This document shows, one piece after another, positions 1 through 7,026 of a stretch of DNA of 8,945 bases. Below the pieces are notes generated by a model. It saw only the letters and a list, made by a program, of their open reading frames with translations, was not told where the DNA came from and did no database searches. Both the position numbers and the translations under genes were made by a program. This DNA comes from Clostridia bacterium. GTDB lineage: Bacteria; Bacillota; Clostridia; Oscillospirales; Butyricicoccaceae. The stretch is taken from positions 1 to 8,945 of the forward strand of contig JAFYNW010000162.1 in NCBI GenBank assembly GCA_017547995.1, in the 5' to 3' direction. The number at the start of each line of letters is the position of its first letter. The stretch's first letter is position 1.

Positions 1-2161
1 AAACCAGCTCTGCAAACAAGCCGTTTTTTTCAATAAGCTCATCATAGGTTCCGTCCTCTGCGATTTTGCCTTTATCGAGTACAATGATTCTGCTGCACTG
101 CTTTATAGTCGACAAGCGATGTGCAATAACAATTCTTGTACACTCAAGGCTTTCGAGAGAATCGGCAACCCTTTTCTGGGTGACGTTATCAAGCGCGGAA
201 GTGGCCTCGTCAAGCATAAGTATCCGAGGCTTTGAGACAACCGCTCTGGCAATCAGAATCCTCTGCTTTTGTCCGCCCGAAACACCTCTGCTTCCCTCAC
301 TGATGATTGTCTTAAGCCCCATCGGCATCTTTTTGATATCATCAGCAATTCCGGCAAGTTCCGCCGCCTCCCACACCCTTTCAACGGGCATATTCGGCGA
401 AGCTATCGTTATATTGGAAAGTATATCTCCGTGAAACAGCTTTCCGTCCTGCATAACGACGCCGATTTTTCTTCTCAACGATTTAAGGTCGATTTTATCT
501 ATATCCTTGTTATCGTAATATACAGCGCCCTTCTGCGGCGTCTCAAGTCCAAGCATAAGACGCATCAGGGTTGACTTTCCGCACCCCGACTTTCCGACGA
601 TTGCGACGTATTGCCCCGGAGTGATTTTAAGTGAAAGGTCATCGATAACGTCTCCCGATTCTTCGCTGTACCTGAAGGATACGTTGCAAAGCTCTATGCC
701 GCCCGATATACGTGTAAGCACCTGCTTTTCGTCTGAAATCTCAGGCTCTGTTTCAAAAAACAGATTGACGTCTTCGATTTTCGACTTTATTTCCGCTGCA
801 GCCGCTATAATTTCAACAAAATTGAGAAACGCAACCGAAGCGATGGCATAGGCGCTGTTGAATGCATAATAATCGGCAACACTCACGTTGTTTTTCACAG
901 CCAGGAAGTAAATACAGATTCCTCCGGCAAGAGCTATTGCCGCAGAAGCCGCATTTCTCACCCTCAGAATAAACGGTGGATTATACGTGACCGATGCTGT
1001 TTCCGCATAGGCATTTGCCCATTTTGCAAATGCTCTTTTTTCCGCACCTGCAAGCTTTATCTTCTGGATGCCCGATATGAGCGCATAGCTTATTCCCTGC
1101 TCTTTGTCACTGCACTCAACCTGCTTTCTTTTCACCCTTGTCTGCAGTATTCCGCATATAACCGAAAAGGCCAGATGGGAAATCATAATGCAGACCGAAG
1201 GAATGAATAATGACGGAGCAAATATATAAATCTGCAATACAAACGTCAGTAAAAATACCGACGTCAGCCCCGAATTGATAACCGAATCTGCAAGCATTTC
1301 GCAGGTCTGTCCCACAGACTGCACGCGGTTTGCCAATTCGCCCGAGCTGTATTTTTTGAAGAATGAAACGGGCAATGACAGAATTCGCATCATTATCGCC
1401 GCTTCAACAGAAAGCTTCATTTCATTTTTGATTTTGGAAACCATAAGCCGTTTGACGGCCGAGAATATTCCCGCGCTTATCGTGACGGAAATGAGGAAAA
1501 CTGTTGCCGCCATAAGCGGTTCAATATCCGATTGATAAACGACAGTTTCAAGCAGAAGCCTGTATATTGCAGGGACTGCCATCCCTATCAAGACCGCCAT
1601 AAGGGTAATCAGGGCAAAATACAGAAGGTCGGCCTTCGGTATGGTTTTCAATATATATCCCGTAAGCTCTTTTTCGCTTAAGGCTTTGCCCGGAAACGGC
1701 TTATAGAAGCATATTGCTTCATCTTCGAAAAGCTCTTCATTTTGTCCCGTTACCTTGATTTGCTTTCCGCTTTCCACGTCGTTGAATATATATCCGCCGT
1801 TTTTATGTGGAATCAATGCAACCATGCCTCCGTCGTCCCGTCTTGCCGTAAGCATAGGAAATACCGCATCATTGTGCCAGCCCTTTTTCAGCACTACACG
1901 TCTGTGCATAATGCCGTGGGGACGCAGTAAATATTCAAGCTGGTCCTCCGTATCCTTTATTGCCGATGGCAAATCACGGGAGCCGAGATGATAAAACTTC
2001 AGTATTTCATCAATGGCATTGGCTGTGGTTTTTCTTTTATCTGCAGCGGTAAAGTCCGCCTTTTCGCCCGAAACAGCCTGAGTTATATTATAGACAGCCT
2101 GAGAAAGGACAGCGTCGTCATTTTCTTTCCGCTGTCTTATCTGTTCGTCAAACCAACTCAT
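1..2161 (-). CDS. NHLP-type bacteriocin export ABC transporter, permease/ATPase subunit without peptidase (3' end missing)
   Basis: Inner-membrane ABC half-transporter, the second of two in this operon. It starts at ATG 2161 and runs off the left edge after 720 readable codons, probably close to its natural end because it has already passed the H-loop. The first ~170 residues form a soluble N-terminal region with no C39 cysteine peptidase motif. A membrane domain spans about residues 180-425. The ATPase domain carries Walker A GKSGCGKST (~523-531), signature VSGGQ (~627-631), Walker B ILMLDE (~647-652) and an H-loop histidine near 681, so it should hydrolyse ATP. The N-terminal extension plus pairing with a C39 transporter and an HlyD-like gene fits the NHLM/NHLP ATP-binding family (known family; assignment from memory of its architecture). 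Only 10 bases separate it from the preceding stop, with a GGGGGTG Shine-Dalgarno overlapping that stop, so translation is probably coupled. Substrate unknown; likely a ribosomal peptide. Confidence 0.88.
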   Translation of the reverse strand, partial: MSWFDEQIRQRKENDDAVLSQAVYNITQAVSGEKADFTAADKRKTTANAIDEILKFYHLGSRDLPSAIKDTEDQLEYLLRPHGIMHRRVVLKKGWHNDAVFPMLTARRDDGGMVALIPHKNGGYIFNDVESGKQIKVTGQNEELFEDEAICFYKPFPGKALSEKELTGYILKTIPKADLLYFALITLMAVLIGMAVPAIYRLLLETVVYQSDIEPLMAATVFLISVTISAGIFSAVKRLMVSKIKNEMKLSVEAAIMMRILSLPVSFFKKYSSGELANRVQSVGQTCEMLADSVINSGLTSVFLLTFVLQIYIFAPSLFIPSVCIMISHLAFSVICGILQTRVKRKQVECSDKEQGISYALISGIQKIKLAGAEKRAFAKWANAYAETASVTYNPPFILRVRNAASAAIALAGGICIYFLAVKNNVSVADYYAFNSAYAIASVAFLNFVEIIAAAAEIKSKIEDVNLFFETEPEISDEKQVLTRISGGIELCNVSFRYSEESGDVIDDLSLKITPGQYVAIVGKSGCGKSTLMRLMLGLETPQKGAVYYDNKDIDKIDLKSLRRKIGVVMQDGKLFHGDILSNITIASPNMPVERVWEAAELAGIADDIKKMPMGLKTIISEGSRGVSGGQKQRILIARAVVSKPRILMLDEATSALDNVTQKRVADSLESLECTRIVIAHRLSTIKQCSRIIVLDKGKIAEDGTYDELIEKNGLFAELV

Positions 2162-2171
2162 AATACACCCC

Positions 2172-4322
2172 CTATACGTTGGAAATCAGCGTAGTATATA
2201 AACCGCCTTTTGCATATAATTCATCGTGTGTGCCCTGCTCGGCAATGCGTCCATCCTCCATGACAATAATCATATCGCAGTCACGGATTGTGGAAAGTCT
2301 GTGGGCAACCACAATACAGGTCACACCTCTGTCTGCAATGGCCTTGACCACTTCGTGCTCGGTTTTTGCATCGAGCGCGCTTGTGGCTTCGTCCAGAATA
2401 ACTATTGTAGGATCCTGTGCAAGAACACGGGCTATCTCCATGCACTGCTTCTGACCGCCCGAAAAATCCTTGGCATCCTCACATATACGATAATTGTATC
2501 CGCCGTTGCGCTCCATAATATCATTATGAATCTGCGCGTCGCGTGCGGCCATAATCATCTCAAAATCTTCTATCGTGTCATCCCACATCTTAATATTGTT
2601 GGCAATTGTGTCTTCAAAAAGTATTATATCCTGGTCCACGACTGCCACCGAGCCTGTAAATACAGCTCTGTCAATATCAGTAATGCTCTTGCCATCAAAG
2701 AGTATTTCGCCTTCCCAAGGTTGATATAAGCCTGATACCAGCTTGGCAATGGTAGATTTGCCACATCCCGACATACCCACTATTGCAACTTTCTGCCCCG
2801 GTCTGACAGTCATACTGAAATCTTTGACAAGCGGCTCTTCAAGTCTGGAATAGCCGTAAGCAACGTTTTTCAGCTCAATATTGCCACGAAGCTTTCTGTA
2901 TTTATCTGCATCCGATTTTTCTTTATAAACTCTGTCCTGCTTGTATTCCATAACGTCTTCAACACGCTCGATATCGCATTGGAGCTCCTGAAGAAGCTGG
3001 ACAGCCTGAAGCAATTTTTTCGAAGGCTTCATAAACGCACCCAGAAAACCCTGAAATGCGAGCAATAAGCCTGGCGTAAACTCGCCCTTGATTACAAGCA
3101 TAATTGCTGTTGCGAAAACGATTATATCTGTAAGAGAGTATACAAGCTCGGGCAGAATCCCTATTTTATAATCAATTTCTGCGTAATTGGTCTCTTCTGT
3201 ATTCACCTTTGCCTGATAGCCGGACCATCTTTCGAAAAATCCGTTTTCTGCGCCGGTTACTCTCACTGTTTCAATCATTTCAATACCCGAAACAGTTGCT
3301 GTTGCAAGTCTGCCCTTATCACGGAGCATAACACGCATTATATTGGTTCTCTTTTCAGCTACGTACCCGCACAGCAACAGATTTACAACCACGGATACTA
3401 CGCCGATAAGCGTAAGAATAAGACTGTATTTGAGCATAATTGCAAGATAAAGCACCATCATCAGCGCATCAAGGGCAAGCGGCGCAATATTTATCACGAT
3501 ATTCTTTGCAATTTCTGCATTTGATTTCATTCTGAGCTGAATATCCCCAGACGTGCGCTGTGAGAAAAACTGCACGGGCATGTGGAGTATTTGCCACATA
3601 AACTCGCACGTCCCGATTGCCGCAAATCTTCCGTCAATTCTGTGCAGACTGATTTCCTTTATACCGAGCACAATTATCTGCAAAAAACCCAGCACAGCGA
3701 GAAAAATTATAAACGGCATCAGCAGGGTATCGTTATTTCCTGCAAGGAAGGTATCGATATACGTTCTTGACATCGCCATAGTGATAATGCCAAGCACCGA
3801 AATGATTGCCGAGCAAACTGCAATCAATAATGATGATTCCTTTGCATCTGACGTCTTTTTCAAAGCATAGGAATAAACGCTTCTTGGCTTGCCGCTCTTT
3901 TCAAAGCCTTCATCAGGCTCAAAGAAAAGACATATTCCCGTAAACGCTTCGTCAAATTCGTTTTCAGGTACAATCACCTTGCCCCTTGCCGGGTCATTGA
4001 TAACGGCATCATTACCCTTGAAGCCACAAAGCACAACAAAGTGATTGAAATTCCAATGTATAATGCAAGGGAATGAGTTCTTCTTTTTCAGGTCATCAGG
4101 CTCGAATCTGTATGCTTTTGTTTTCAGACCGTAATTCTGTGCGGCCTTGCCTATATTTTTCGCATTTGAGCCATCTCTTGAAACGCCGCAGTCCATGCGC
4201 ACTCTTTCAAGCGGAAGCCATTTGCCGTGATACGCAAGTATCATCGAAAGGCAGGCCGCTCCACATTCCAGAGTTTCAAGCTGCATGACAACCGGCACTT
4301 TTACGTATTTTCTGTCAGCCAC
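2172..4322 (-). CDS. NHLP-type bacteriocin export ABC transporter with C39 leader peptidase (peptidase/permease/ATPase)
   Basis: Membrane transporter that should cut the leader from a peptide precursor and export the product. Numbering below counts from GTG 4331, the longest frame. The C39 peptidase occupies ~1-140 with Gln17, Cys23 (in LECGAAC), His97 and Asp113 (INDP), the full expected catalytic set. The membrane domain spans ~165-425. The ATPase has Walker A GMSGCGKST (519-527), Q-loop Gln567, signature FSGGQ (623-627), Walker B TIVILDE (642-648) and His677. Nothing essential is missing, and the length is normal for NHLP peptidase transporters. I prefer the GTG at 4322 (716 residues) because GAGGTGA sits 5 bases before it, whereas GTG 4331 has no ribosome binding site and overlaps this one. 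The gene follows the short HlyD-like gene almost without gap, which implies coupling. The substrate would be a peptide with a Gly-Gly-type leader; none is visible in the window. Confidence 0.93.
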   Translation of the reverse strand: MADRKYVKVPVVMQLETLECGAACLSMILAYHGKWLPLERVRMDCGVSRDGSNAKNIGKAAQNYGLKTKAYRFEPDDLKKKNSFPCIIHWNFNHFVVLCGFKGNDAVINDPARGKVIVPENEFDEAFTGICLFFEPDEGFEKSGKPRSVYSYALKKTSDAKESSLLIAVCSAIISVLGIITMAMSRTYIDTFLAGNNDTLLMPFIIFLAVLGFLQIIVLGIKEISLHRIDGRFAAIGTCEFMWQILHMPVQFFSQRTSGDIQLRMKSNAEIAKNIVINIAPLALDALMMVLYLAIMLKYSLILTLIGVVSVVVNLLLCGYVAEKRTNIMRVMLRDKGRLATATVSGIEMIETVRVTGAENGFFERWSGYQAKVNTEETNYAEIDYKIGILPELVYSLTDIIVFATAIMLVIKGEFTPGLLLAFQGFLGAFMKPSKKLLQAVQLLQELQCDIERVEDVMEYKQDRVYKEKSDADKYRKLRGNIELKNVAYGYSRLEEPLVKDFSMTVRPGQKVAIVGMSGCGKSTIAKLVSGLYQPWEGEILFDGKSITDIDRAVFTGSVAVVDQDIILFEDTIANNIKMWDDTIEDFEMIMAARDAQIHNDIMERNGGYNYRICEDAKDFSGGQKQCMEIARVLAQDPTIVILDEATSALDAKTEHEVVKAIADRGVTCIVVAHRLSTIRDCDMIIVMEDGRIAEQGTHDELYAKGGLYTTLISNV

Positions 4323-4327
4323 GATAG

Positions 4328-4334
4328 TCACCTC
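4328..4334 (-). promoter_or_regulatory. Ribosome binding site deciding the GTG start of the C39 transporter
   Basis: GAGGTGA on the minus strand, 5 bases before GTG 4322. It overlaps the TGA stop of the upstream HlyD-like gene (4335-4333) and also covers the alternative GTG at 4331, so the downstream GTG is the likely start and translation is probably coupled. Confidence 0.7.
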
Positions 4335-4806
4335 AGTTCAGAATCAGTGAAATCGGTGATACGCTCTCCAGAATGACACAGGCTTTATATATGCCGTCAT
4401 TGAGTGCCGCGTCTGTTGCAGCCGCATATACCCAGTCGTCATCCTCAAGGCCTCCTAGATGCAGACCATACGGAGATATTTCCTCAACAGCAGGAACAGG
4501 CAACTGTGAAACGTCATTTATTTTATATTCCGAATCTTCAATTCTTACAAAAGCATCATCAGAAAGCTTGTCTGCGTCCTTTTCTGAAATATAGCAGTAT
4601 GCATCGCCGTCTTTGCAGACAGCAACACAATCGATTGTCATTTCAATTCTGCCGAAAACGCCCCATACAAGGCCACCGAGAAGAAGTATGGCAACAGCCG
4701 CCAGCATCACCCATACGCCCGGCTTCGACGTTTTTATATAATCATTTATCTGCTCCGGAGAAAGAGCCTTTTTATAGGCCTTTTCCCTGAAAAGACTGTC
4801 TTTCAT
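4333..4806 (-). CDS. Short HlyD-like secretion accessory protein of the NHLP exporter
   Basis: 157 residues. The N-terminus (LFREKAYKKALSPEQINDYI) resembles the cytoplasmic start of NHLM/NHLP secretion proteins. One membrane segment follows at ~31-51, ending GLVWGVFGR, also typical of that family. The outside part (~52-157) has a stretch (AYCYISEKDADKLSDDAFVR) that reads like the beta-barrel repeat of membrane fusion proteins, and ends with ILESVSPISLIL, like the family's C-terminus. Family members are usually near 400 residues; the lipoyl and coiled-coil hairpin part is missing here. The join is clean and the reading frame intact, so this looks like a natural short form, not a broken gene. 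That would suit a cell without an outer membrane (inference). ATG 4806 is preceded by AGGA at 7 bases. First gene of the exporter operon, directly coupled to the C39 transporter. No close homologue was searched, so the family link is inferred. Confidence 0.75.
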   Translation of the reverse strand: MKDSLFREKAYKKALSPEQINDYIKTSKPGVWVMLAAVAILLLGGLVWGVFGRIEMTIDCVAVCKDGDAYCYISEKDADKLSDDAFVRIEDSEYKINDVSQLPVPAVEEISPYGLHLGGLEDDDWVYAAATDAALNDGIYKACVILESVSPISLILN

Positions 4807-4862
4807 ATATGCATCCTGCTTTCTTTATGCGTTAAAATCTGTCCGATATTATCATAGTTTTC

Positions 4863-4885
4863 GGGGTATATAAGCCCACTACCCC
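4863..4885. repeat. Inverted repeat GGGGTA-N11-TACCCC
   Basis: A perfect 6-bp inverted repeat (4863-4868 and 4880-4885) with an 11-base centre, about 57 bases before the first gene of the exporter operon. It could be an operator or a leader-RNA hairpin. No T-run follows in either direction, so it is not an intrinsic terminator. Confidence 0.35.
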
Positions 4886-4914
4886 TTTTAACACTCATCT
4901 TATCACACGAGATA

Positions 4915-4932
4915 TGACAAACCTGTGACAAA
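4915..4932 (-). repeat. Direct repeat TTTGTCA, 11-bp period, possible OmpR/PhoB-type response regulator site
   Basis: Two perfect TTTGTCA heptamers on the minus strand separated by CAGG. Heptamers with a 4-base gap, one helical turn apart, are the known layout of sites for winged-helix response regulators such as PhoB. TAAGAT lies 12 bases downstream, where a -10 box would be for an activator that replaces the -35 element. The identity of any regulator is inference. Confidence 0.35.
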
Positions 4933-4968
4933 ACGCACCTTATTATAAAATATATTGAAAATAACAAT

Positions 4969-4997
4969 AAAAAATGCAGGAGCATCTGCGCCCCTGC
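4969..4997 (-). terminator. Intrinsic terminator after the lipoprotein gene
   Basis: On the minus strand an 8-bp stem (GCAGGGGC pairing with GCTCCTGC, one G-U pair) closes a 6-base loop and is followed by A and six T. It starts 30 bases after the lipoprotein stop, so that gene is transcribed separately from the exporter operon. Confidence 0.85.
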
Positions 4998-5027
4998 ACT
5001 TTAACTGACGTTATGTAATTGTACTTT

Positions 5028-5819
5028 TTATCTGCACTGACTGTATGGAATATACTCAATCGCAGAATAGATGTTTCTACCTGCTTCCATAACTGCATTT
5101 GCTGTATCCTCGTCAATTGGCGAATCGTTGGAAACGTCCCAGTCCAGGTCGTATGCCATAAACCAAGGCTCGTCCTCGTTTGCCGCCGCATCGAATACGA
5201 TACCCTGCATTACTTCAAACTTGCCTTCTGTCAGCTGAAGATAATACACAGCATTGTTTGCCGCGCCGTTTTCAGCCTCATTTGCAACGCTCCACATTTT
5301 GTCATCCTCAGCATACTGCAGATAGTAGCGGTTACGGGAGCCACTCTGTGCAAGCATTTCAGGCTCGCCATCCTTCAAAGTCCAGATTTCAAAAACGAGA
5401 GGCTGCTTGTCCGCATTCTGGATTGCACCGATAACCAATTCCTGAGTATCATCGCCGTCAAGGTCGATACAAGCAAAGCCAACGTTGTCCAGAGCATTGC
5501 CTTCATAGTAGTATGCAGCCATCGCGCTCATTTCGTTTTCAAAATAAGTGCTTTCATCCCACTGCTCGGATATAGCTGTATAATAACGTTCAATCTGCTG
5601 GGCATAATCTTCATAAACAAAGTCAGGTGTGTCACTGCCTTCGTCCGCAGCAGTGCTTTCAGCTTCTGTCGCAGTTGTTTCAACAGGTGCGGACGTTGTG
5701 GCTTCTGTAGCCGCTGCAGTTGTAGCTTCAACCGCCGCAGTTGTCACTTCTGTCTTTGGCTCACTGCATCCTGCAAGCAAAAGGCACAACACCGATAATA
5801 ATACAATAAATCTTCTCAT
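5028..5819 (-). CDS. Secreted lipoprotein of unknown function with Thr/Ala/Glu linker and D-x-D-G-D loop
   Basis: 263 residues. The start is a lipoprotein signal peptide: two Arg, a hydrophobic stretch (~4-16) and the lipobox LLAGC, with Cys18 as the lipidated residue, so the mature protein should be anchored on the outer face of the membrane. Residues ~20-62 form a low-complexity linker of Thr, Ala, Glu and Val, probably a cell-wall spacer. The C-terminal domain (~65-263) is acidic and contains CIDLDGDDTQELVIG (Asp119, Asp121, Asp123, Glu127), similar to calcium-binding loops seen in many clostridial lipoproteins of unknown role. No catalytic motif was recognised. ATG 5819 has AAGGAG 7 bases upstream. 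The gene has its own promoter and terminator, so it stands alone even though it sits beside the exporter operon. Function not known; a surface binding or sensing role is only a guess. Confidence 0.85.
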   Translation of the reverse strand: MRRFIVLLSVLCLLLAGCSEPKTEVTTAAVEATTAAATEATTSAPVETTATEAESTAADEGSDTPDFVYEDYAQQIERYYTAISEQWDESTYFENEMSAMAAYYYEGNALDNVGFACIDLDGDDTQELVIGAIQNADKQPLVFEIWTLKDGEPEMLAQSGSRNRYYLQYAEDDKMWSVANEAENGAANNAVYYLQLTEGKFEVMQGIVFDAAANEDEPWFMAYDLDWDVSNDSPIDEDTANAVMEAGRNIYSAIEYIPYSQCR

Positions 5820-5862
5820 AGCGTTACTCCTTAATTTAATACAATTATGTATCTTTTTGAGT

Positions 5863-5871
5863 ATTATATCA
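5863..5871 (-). promoter_or_regulatory. Extended -10 promoter of the lipoprotein gene
   Basis: TGATATAAT on the minus strand, a perfect extended -10 (TGnTATAAT), 44 bases before the start codon. The base stretch 17 bp upstream (TAGTTT) is a poor -35, so the promoter would depend on the extended -10. It lies between the GMP synthase terminator and the lipoprotein start. Confidence 0.65.
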
Positions 5872-5913
5872 CAGAGTATATAACAAAACTATTACAAATT
5901 ATTTTTCAAATAT

Positions 5914-5945
5914 ATAAAAATGCCCGGAAGATGTCTCCCGGGCAT
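5914..5945 (-). terminator. Intrinsic terminator after GMP synthase
   Basis: The minus strand forms a stem of ATGCCCGG with CCGGGCAT, extended inward by G-U, A-U and G-C pairs to 11 bp with a 4-base loop, followed directly by TTTTTATAT. It begins 20 bases after the stop codon at 5965. Strong and unambiguous. Confidence 0.92.
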
Positions 5946-5964
5946 ATGTGACGTAGTTATTCTA

Positions 5965-6942
5965 TTATTCCCACTCGATTGTGCCTGTTGGCTTTGGGCT
6001 GAGGTCGTAAAGAACGCGGCAAACGCCTGGAACTTCTGTTACGATACGCTTTGTGATGTGGTTGAGAATGTCGTATGGGATTTCTTCGATAGTAGCTGTC
6101 ATAGCGTCAACTGTATTAACAGCACGGATGATAACGAACCATTCATCAGCACGCTTATCATTCTTTACGCCAACAGTTCTCATATCAGGAATAGCTGTGA
6201 AGTACTGCCAAACCTTACCTGCGAGGCCATTCTTATCGAATTCTTCACGGAGGATAGCATCAGATTCACGAACTGCTTCAAGTCTGTCACGTGTGATAGC
6301 ACCGAGGCAGCGAACGCCGAGGCCTGGGCCTGGGAATGGCTGACGGTAAACCATATCGTGTGGAAGACCGAGAGCGTCACCAACCATACGAACTTCGTCC
6401 TTGTAGAGGAGCTTGAGAGGTTCAACGAGTTCAAACTGCATTTCTTCTGGGAGGCCGCCTACGTTGTGGTGAGCCTTAACGCCCTTGGATTCGATGATAT
6501 CAGGATAGATTGTACCCTGTGCAAGGAAGGAAATGCCTTCGAGCTTTCTTGCTTCTTCATCAAATACCTTGATGAATTCATTACCGATAATCTTACGCTT
6601 TGTTTCAGGATCAGCTACGCCTGCAAGAAGATCGAGGAAACGGTCTGTTGCGTTAACATAGATGAGGTTAGCATCCATGCCCTTTTCGAAAACTTCGATA
6701 ACCTGTTCGCTTTCGCCCTTACGCATAAGGCCGTGGTTAACGTGAACGGAAACAAGCTGCTTGCCAATCGCCTTGATGAGAAGAGCAGCAACAACAGAAG
6801 AGTCAACGCCGCCGGAGAGAGCAAGAAGAACCTTCTTGTCACCAACCTGCTTGCGGATTTCTGCAACCTGTTCTTCAATAAACGCATTAGCGAGCTCGAT
6901 AGTATTGATACGAGCCATGGATTCTGGACGGATGTCTGCCAT
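5965..6942 (-). CDS. guaA: GMP synthase, ATP-pyrophosphatase/synthetase subunit (no glutaminase domain)
   Basis: Makes GMP from XMP, ATP and ammonia in the cytoplasm, the last step of guanine nucleotide synthesis. Counting from Met 6957, the N-type ATP-pyrophosphatase P-loop SGGVDSS lies at 48-54, the XMP-binding KAHHNVGGLP at 161-170, QPFPGPGLGVR at 206-216, and the dimerisation domain ends with the hallmark GTIEWE. The usual bacterial GuaA is one chain of about 510 residues with an N-terminal class I amidotransferase; here that ~190-residue part is absent and nothing upstream encodes it. The start has its own promoter and ribosome site, so this is not a truncation. I choose ATG 6942 (325 residues) because GGAGG lies 8 bases before it; the ATG at 6957 overlaps that site. 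Split GMP synthases are known from archaea. The glutaminase may be elsewhere in the genome. Confidence 0.95.
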   Translation of the reverse strand: MADIRPESMARINTIELANAFIEEQVAEIRKQVGDKKVLLALSGGVDSSVVAALLIKAIGKQLVSVHVNHGLMRKGESEQVIEVFEKGMDANLIYVNATDRFLDLLAGVADPETKRKIIGNEFIKVFDEEARKLEGISFLAQGTIYPDIIESKGVKAHHNVGGLPEEMQFELVEPLKLLYKDEVRMVGDALGLPHDMVYRQPFPGPGLGVRCLGAITRDRLEAVRESDAILREEFDKNGLAGKVWQYFTAIPDMRTVGVKNDKRADEWFVIIRAVNTVDAMTATIEEIPYDILNHITKRIVTEVPGVCRVLYDLSPKPTGTIEWE

Positions 6943-6950
6943 TTTTTGTT

Positions 6951-6955
6951 CCTCC
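6951..6955 (-). promoter_or_regulatory. Ribosome binding site deciding the GMP synthase start
   Basis: GGAGG on the minus strand, 8 bases before ATG 6942. The upstream in-frame ATG at 6957 runs into this GGAGG and has no Shine-Dalgarno of its own, so 6942 is the start. Confidence 0.8.
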
Positions 6956-6998
6956 ATATTTATTAAAAGATTTAGATTTACAAATATTTGCTGTTTTC

Positions 6999-7016
6999 GG
7001 GAGTTTTACCTCTCCC
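6999..7016 (-). other. Small 5' leader hairpin of the GMP synthase mRNA
   Basis: GGGAG and CTCCC pair around the 8-base loop AGGTAAAA, a few bases after the expected transcription start. The leader is only about 80 bases and I see no purine-riboswitch core, so this is more likely a 5' stabilising hairpin than a switch. A palindrome CAAATATTTG follows at 6981-6990. Confidence 0.3.
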
Positions 7017-7026
7017 TAATAGAATA

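Larger units (their letters stand above)
4807..4968 (-). promoter_or_regulatory. Regulatory region upstream of the peptide exporter operon
   Basis: About 160 bases between the lipoprotein terminator and the exporter operon. It holds, in transcription order: a TATAAT at 4947-4942; a direct repeat TTTGTCA (4932-4926 and 4921-4915) with an 11-bp period; a -10-like TAAGAT at 4902-4897, placed 12 bases after that repeat; a short inverted repeat GGGGTA/TACCCC; another -10-like TATGAT at 4856-4851; and the AGGA ribosome binding site. No good TTGACA is found for any of the -10 boxes, which suits an activator-dependent promoter. Which box is used cannot be settled by eye. Confidence 0.4.

Noticed and set aside
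4803..4985. The 60-codon minus-strand frame from 4985 as a membrane peptide or NHLP precursor.
   Set aside because: Its start lies in the lipoprotein terminator, there is no ribosome site or Gly-Gly leader motif, and the upper part is just AT-rich promoter DNA. Only the last 31 codons are kept as a weak finding.
5019..5798. A 259-codon plus-strand frame opposite the lipoprotein gene.
   Set aside because: It is rich in Cys, Phe and Ile with no recognisable motif, starts inside the region after the lipoprotein stop, and lacks a ribosome site. The minus-strand gene has a signal peptide, lipobox, promoter and terminator.
5920..6966. A 348-codon open frame on the plus strand covering the whole GMP synthase gene, longer than the gene itself.
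   Set aside because: It is the antisense of a highly biased, strongly conserved coding sequence. Its predicted product resembles no family, while the minus strand shows every GMP synthase motif, a ribosome site, a promoter and a terminator.
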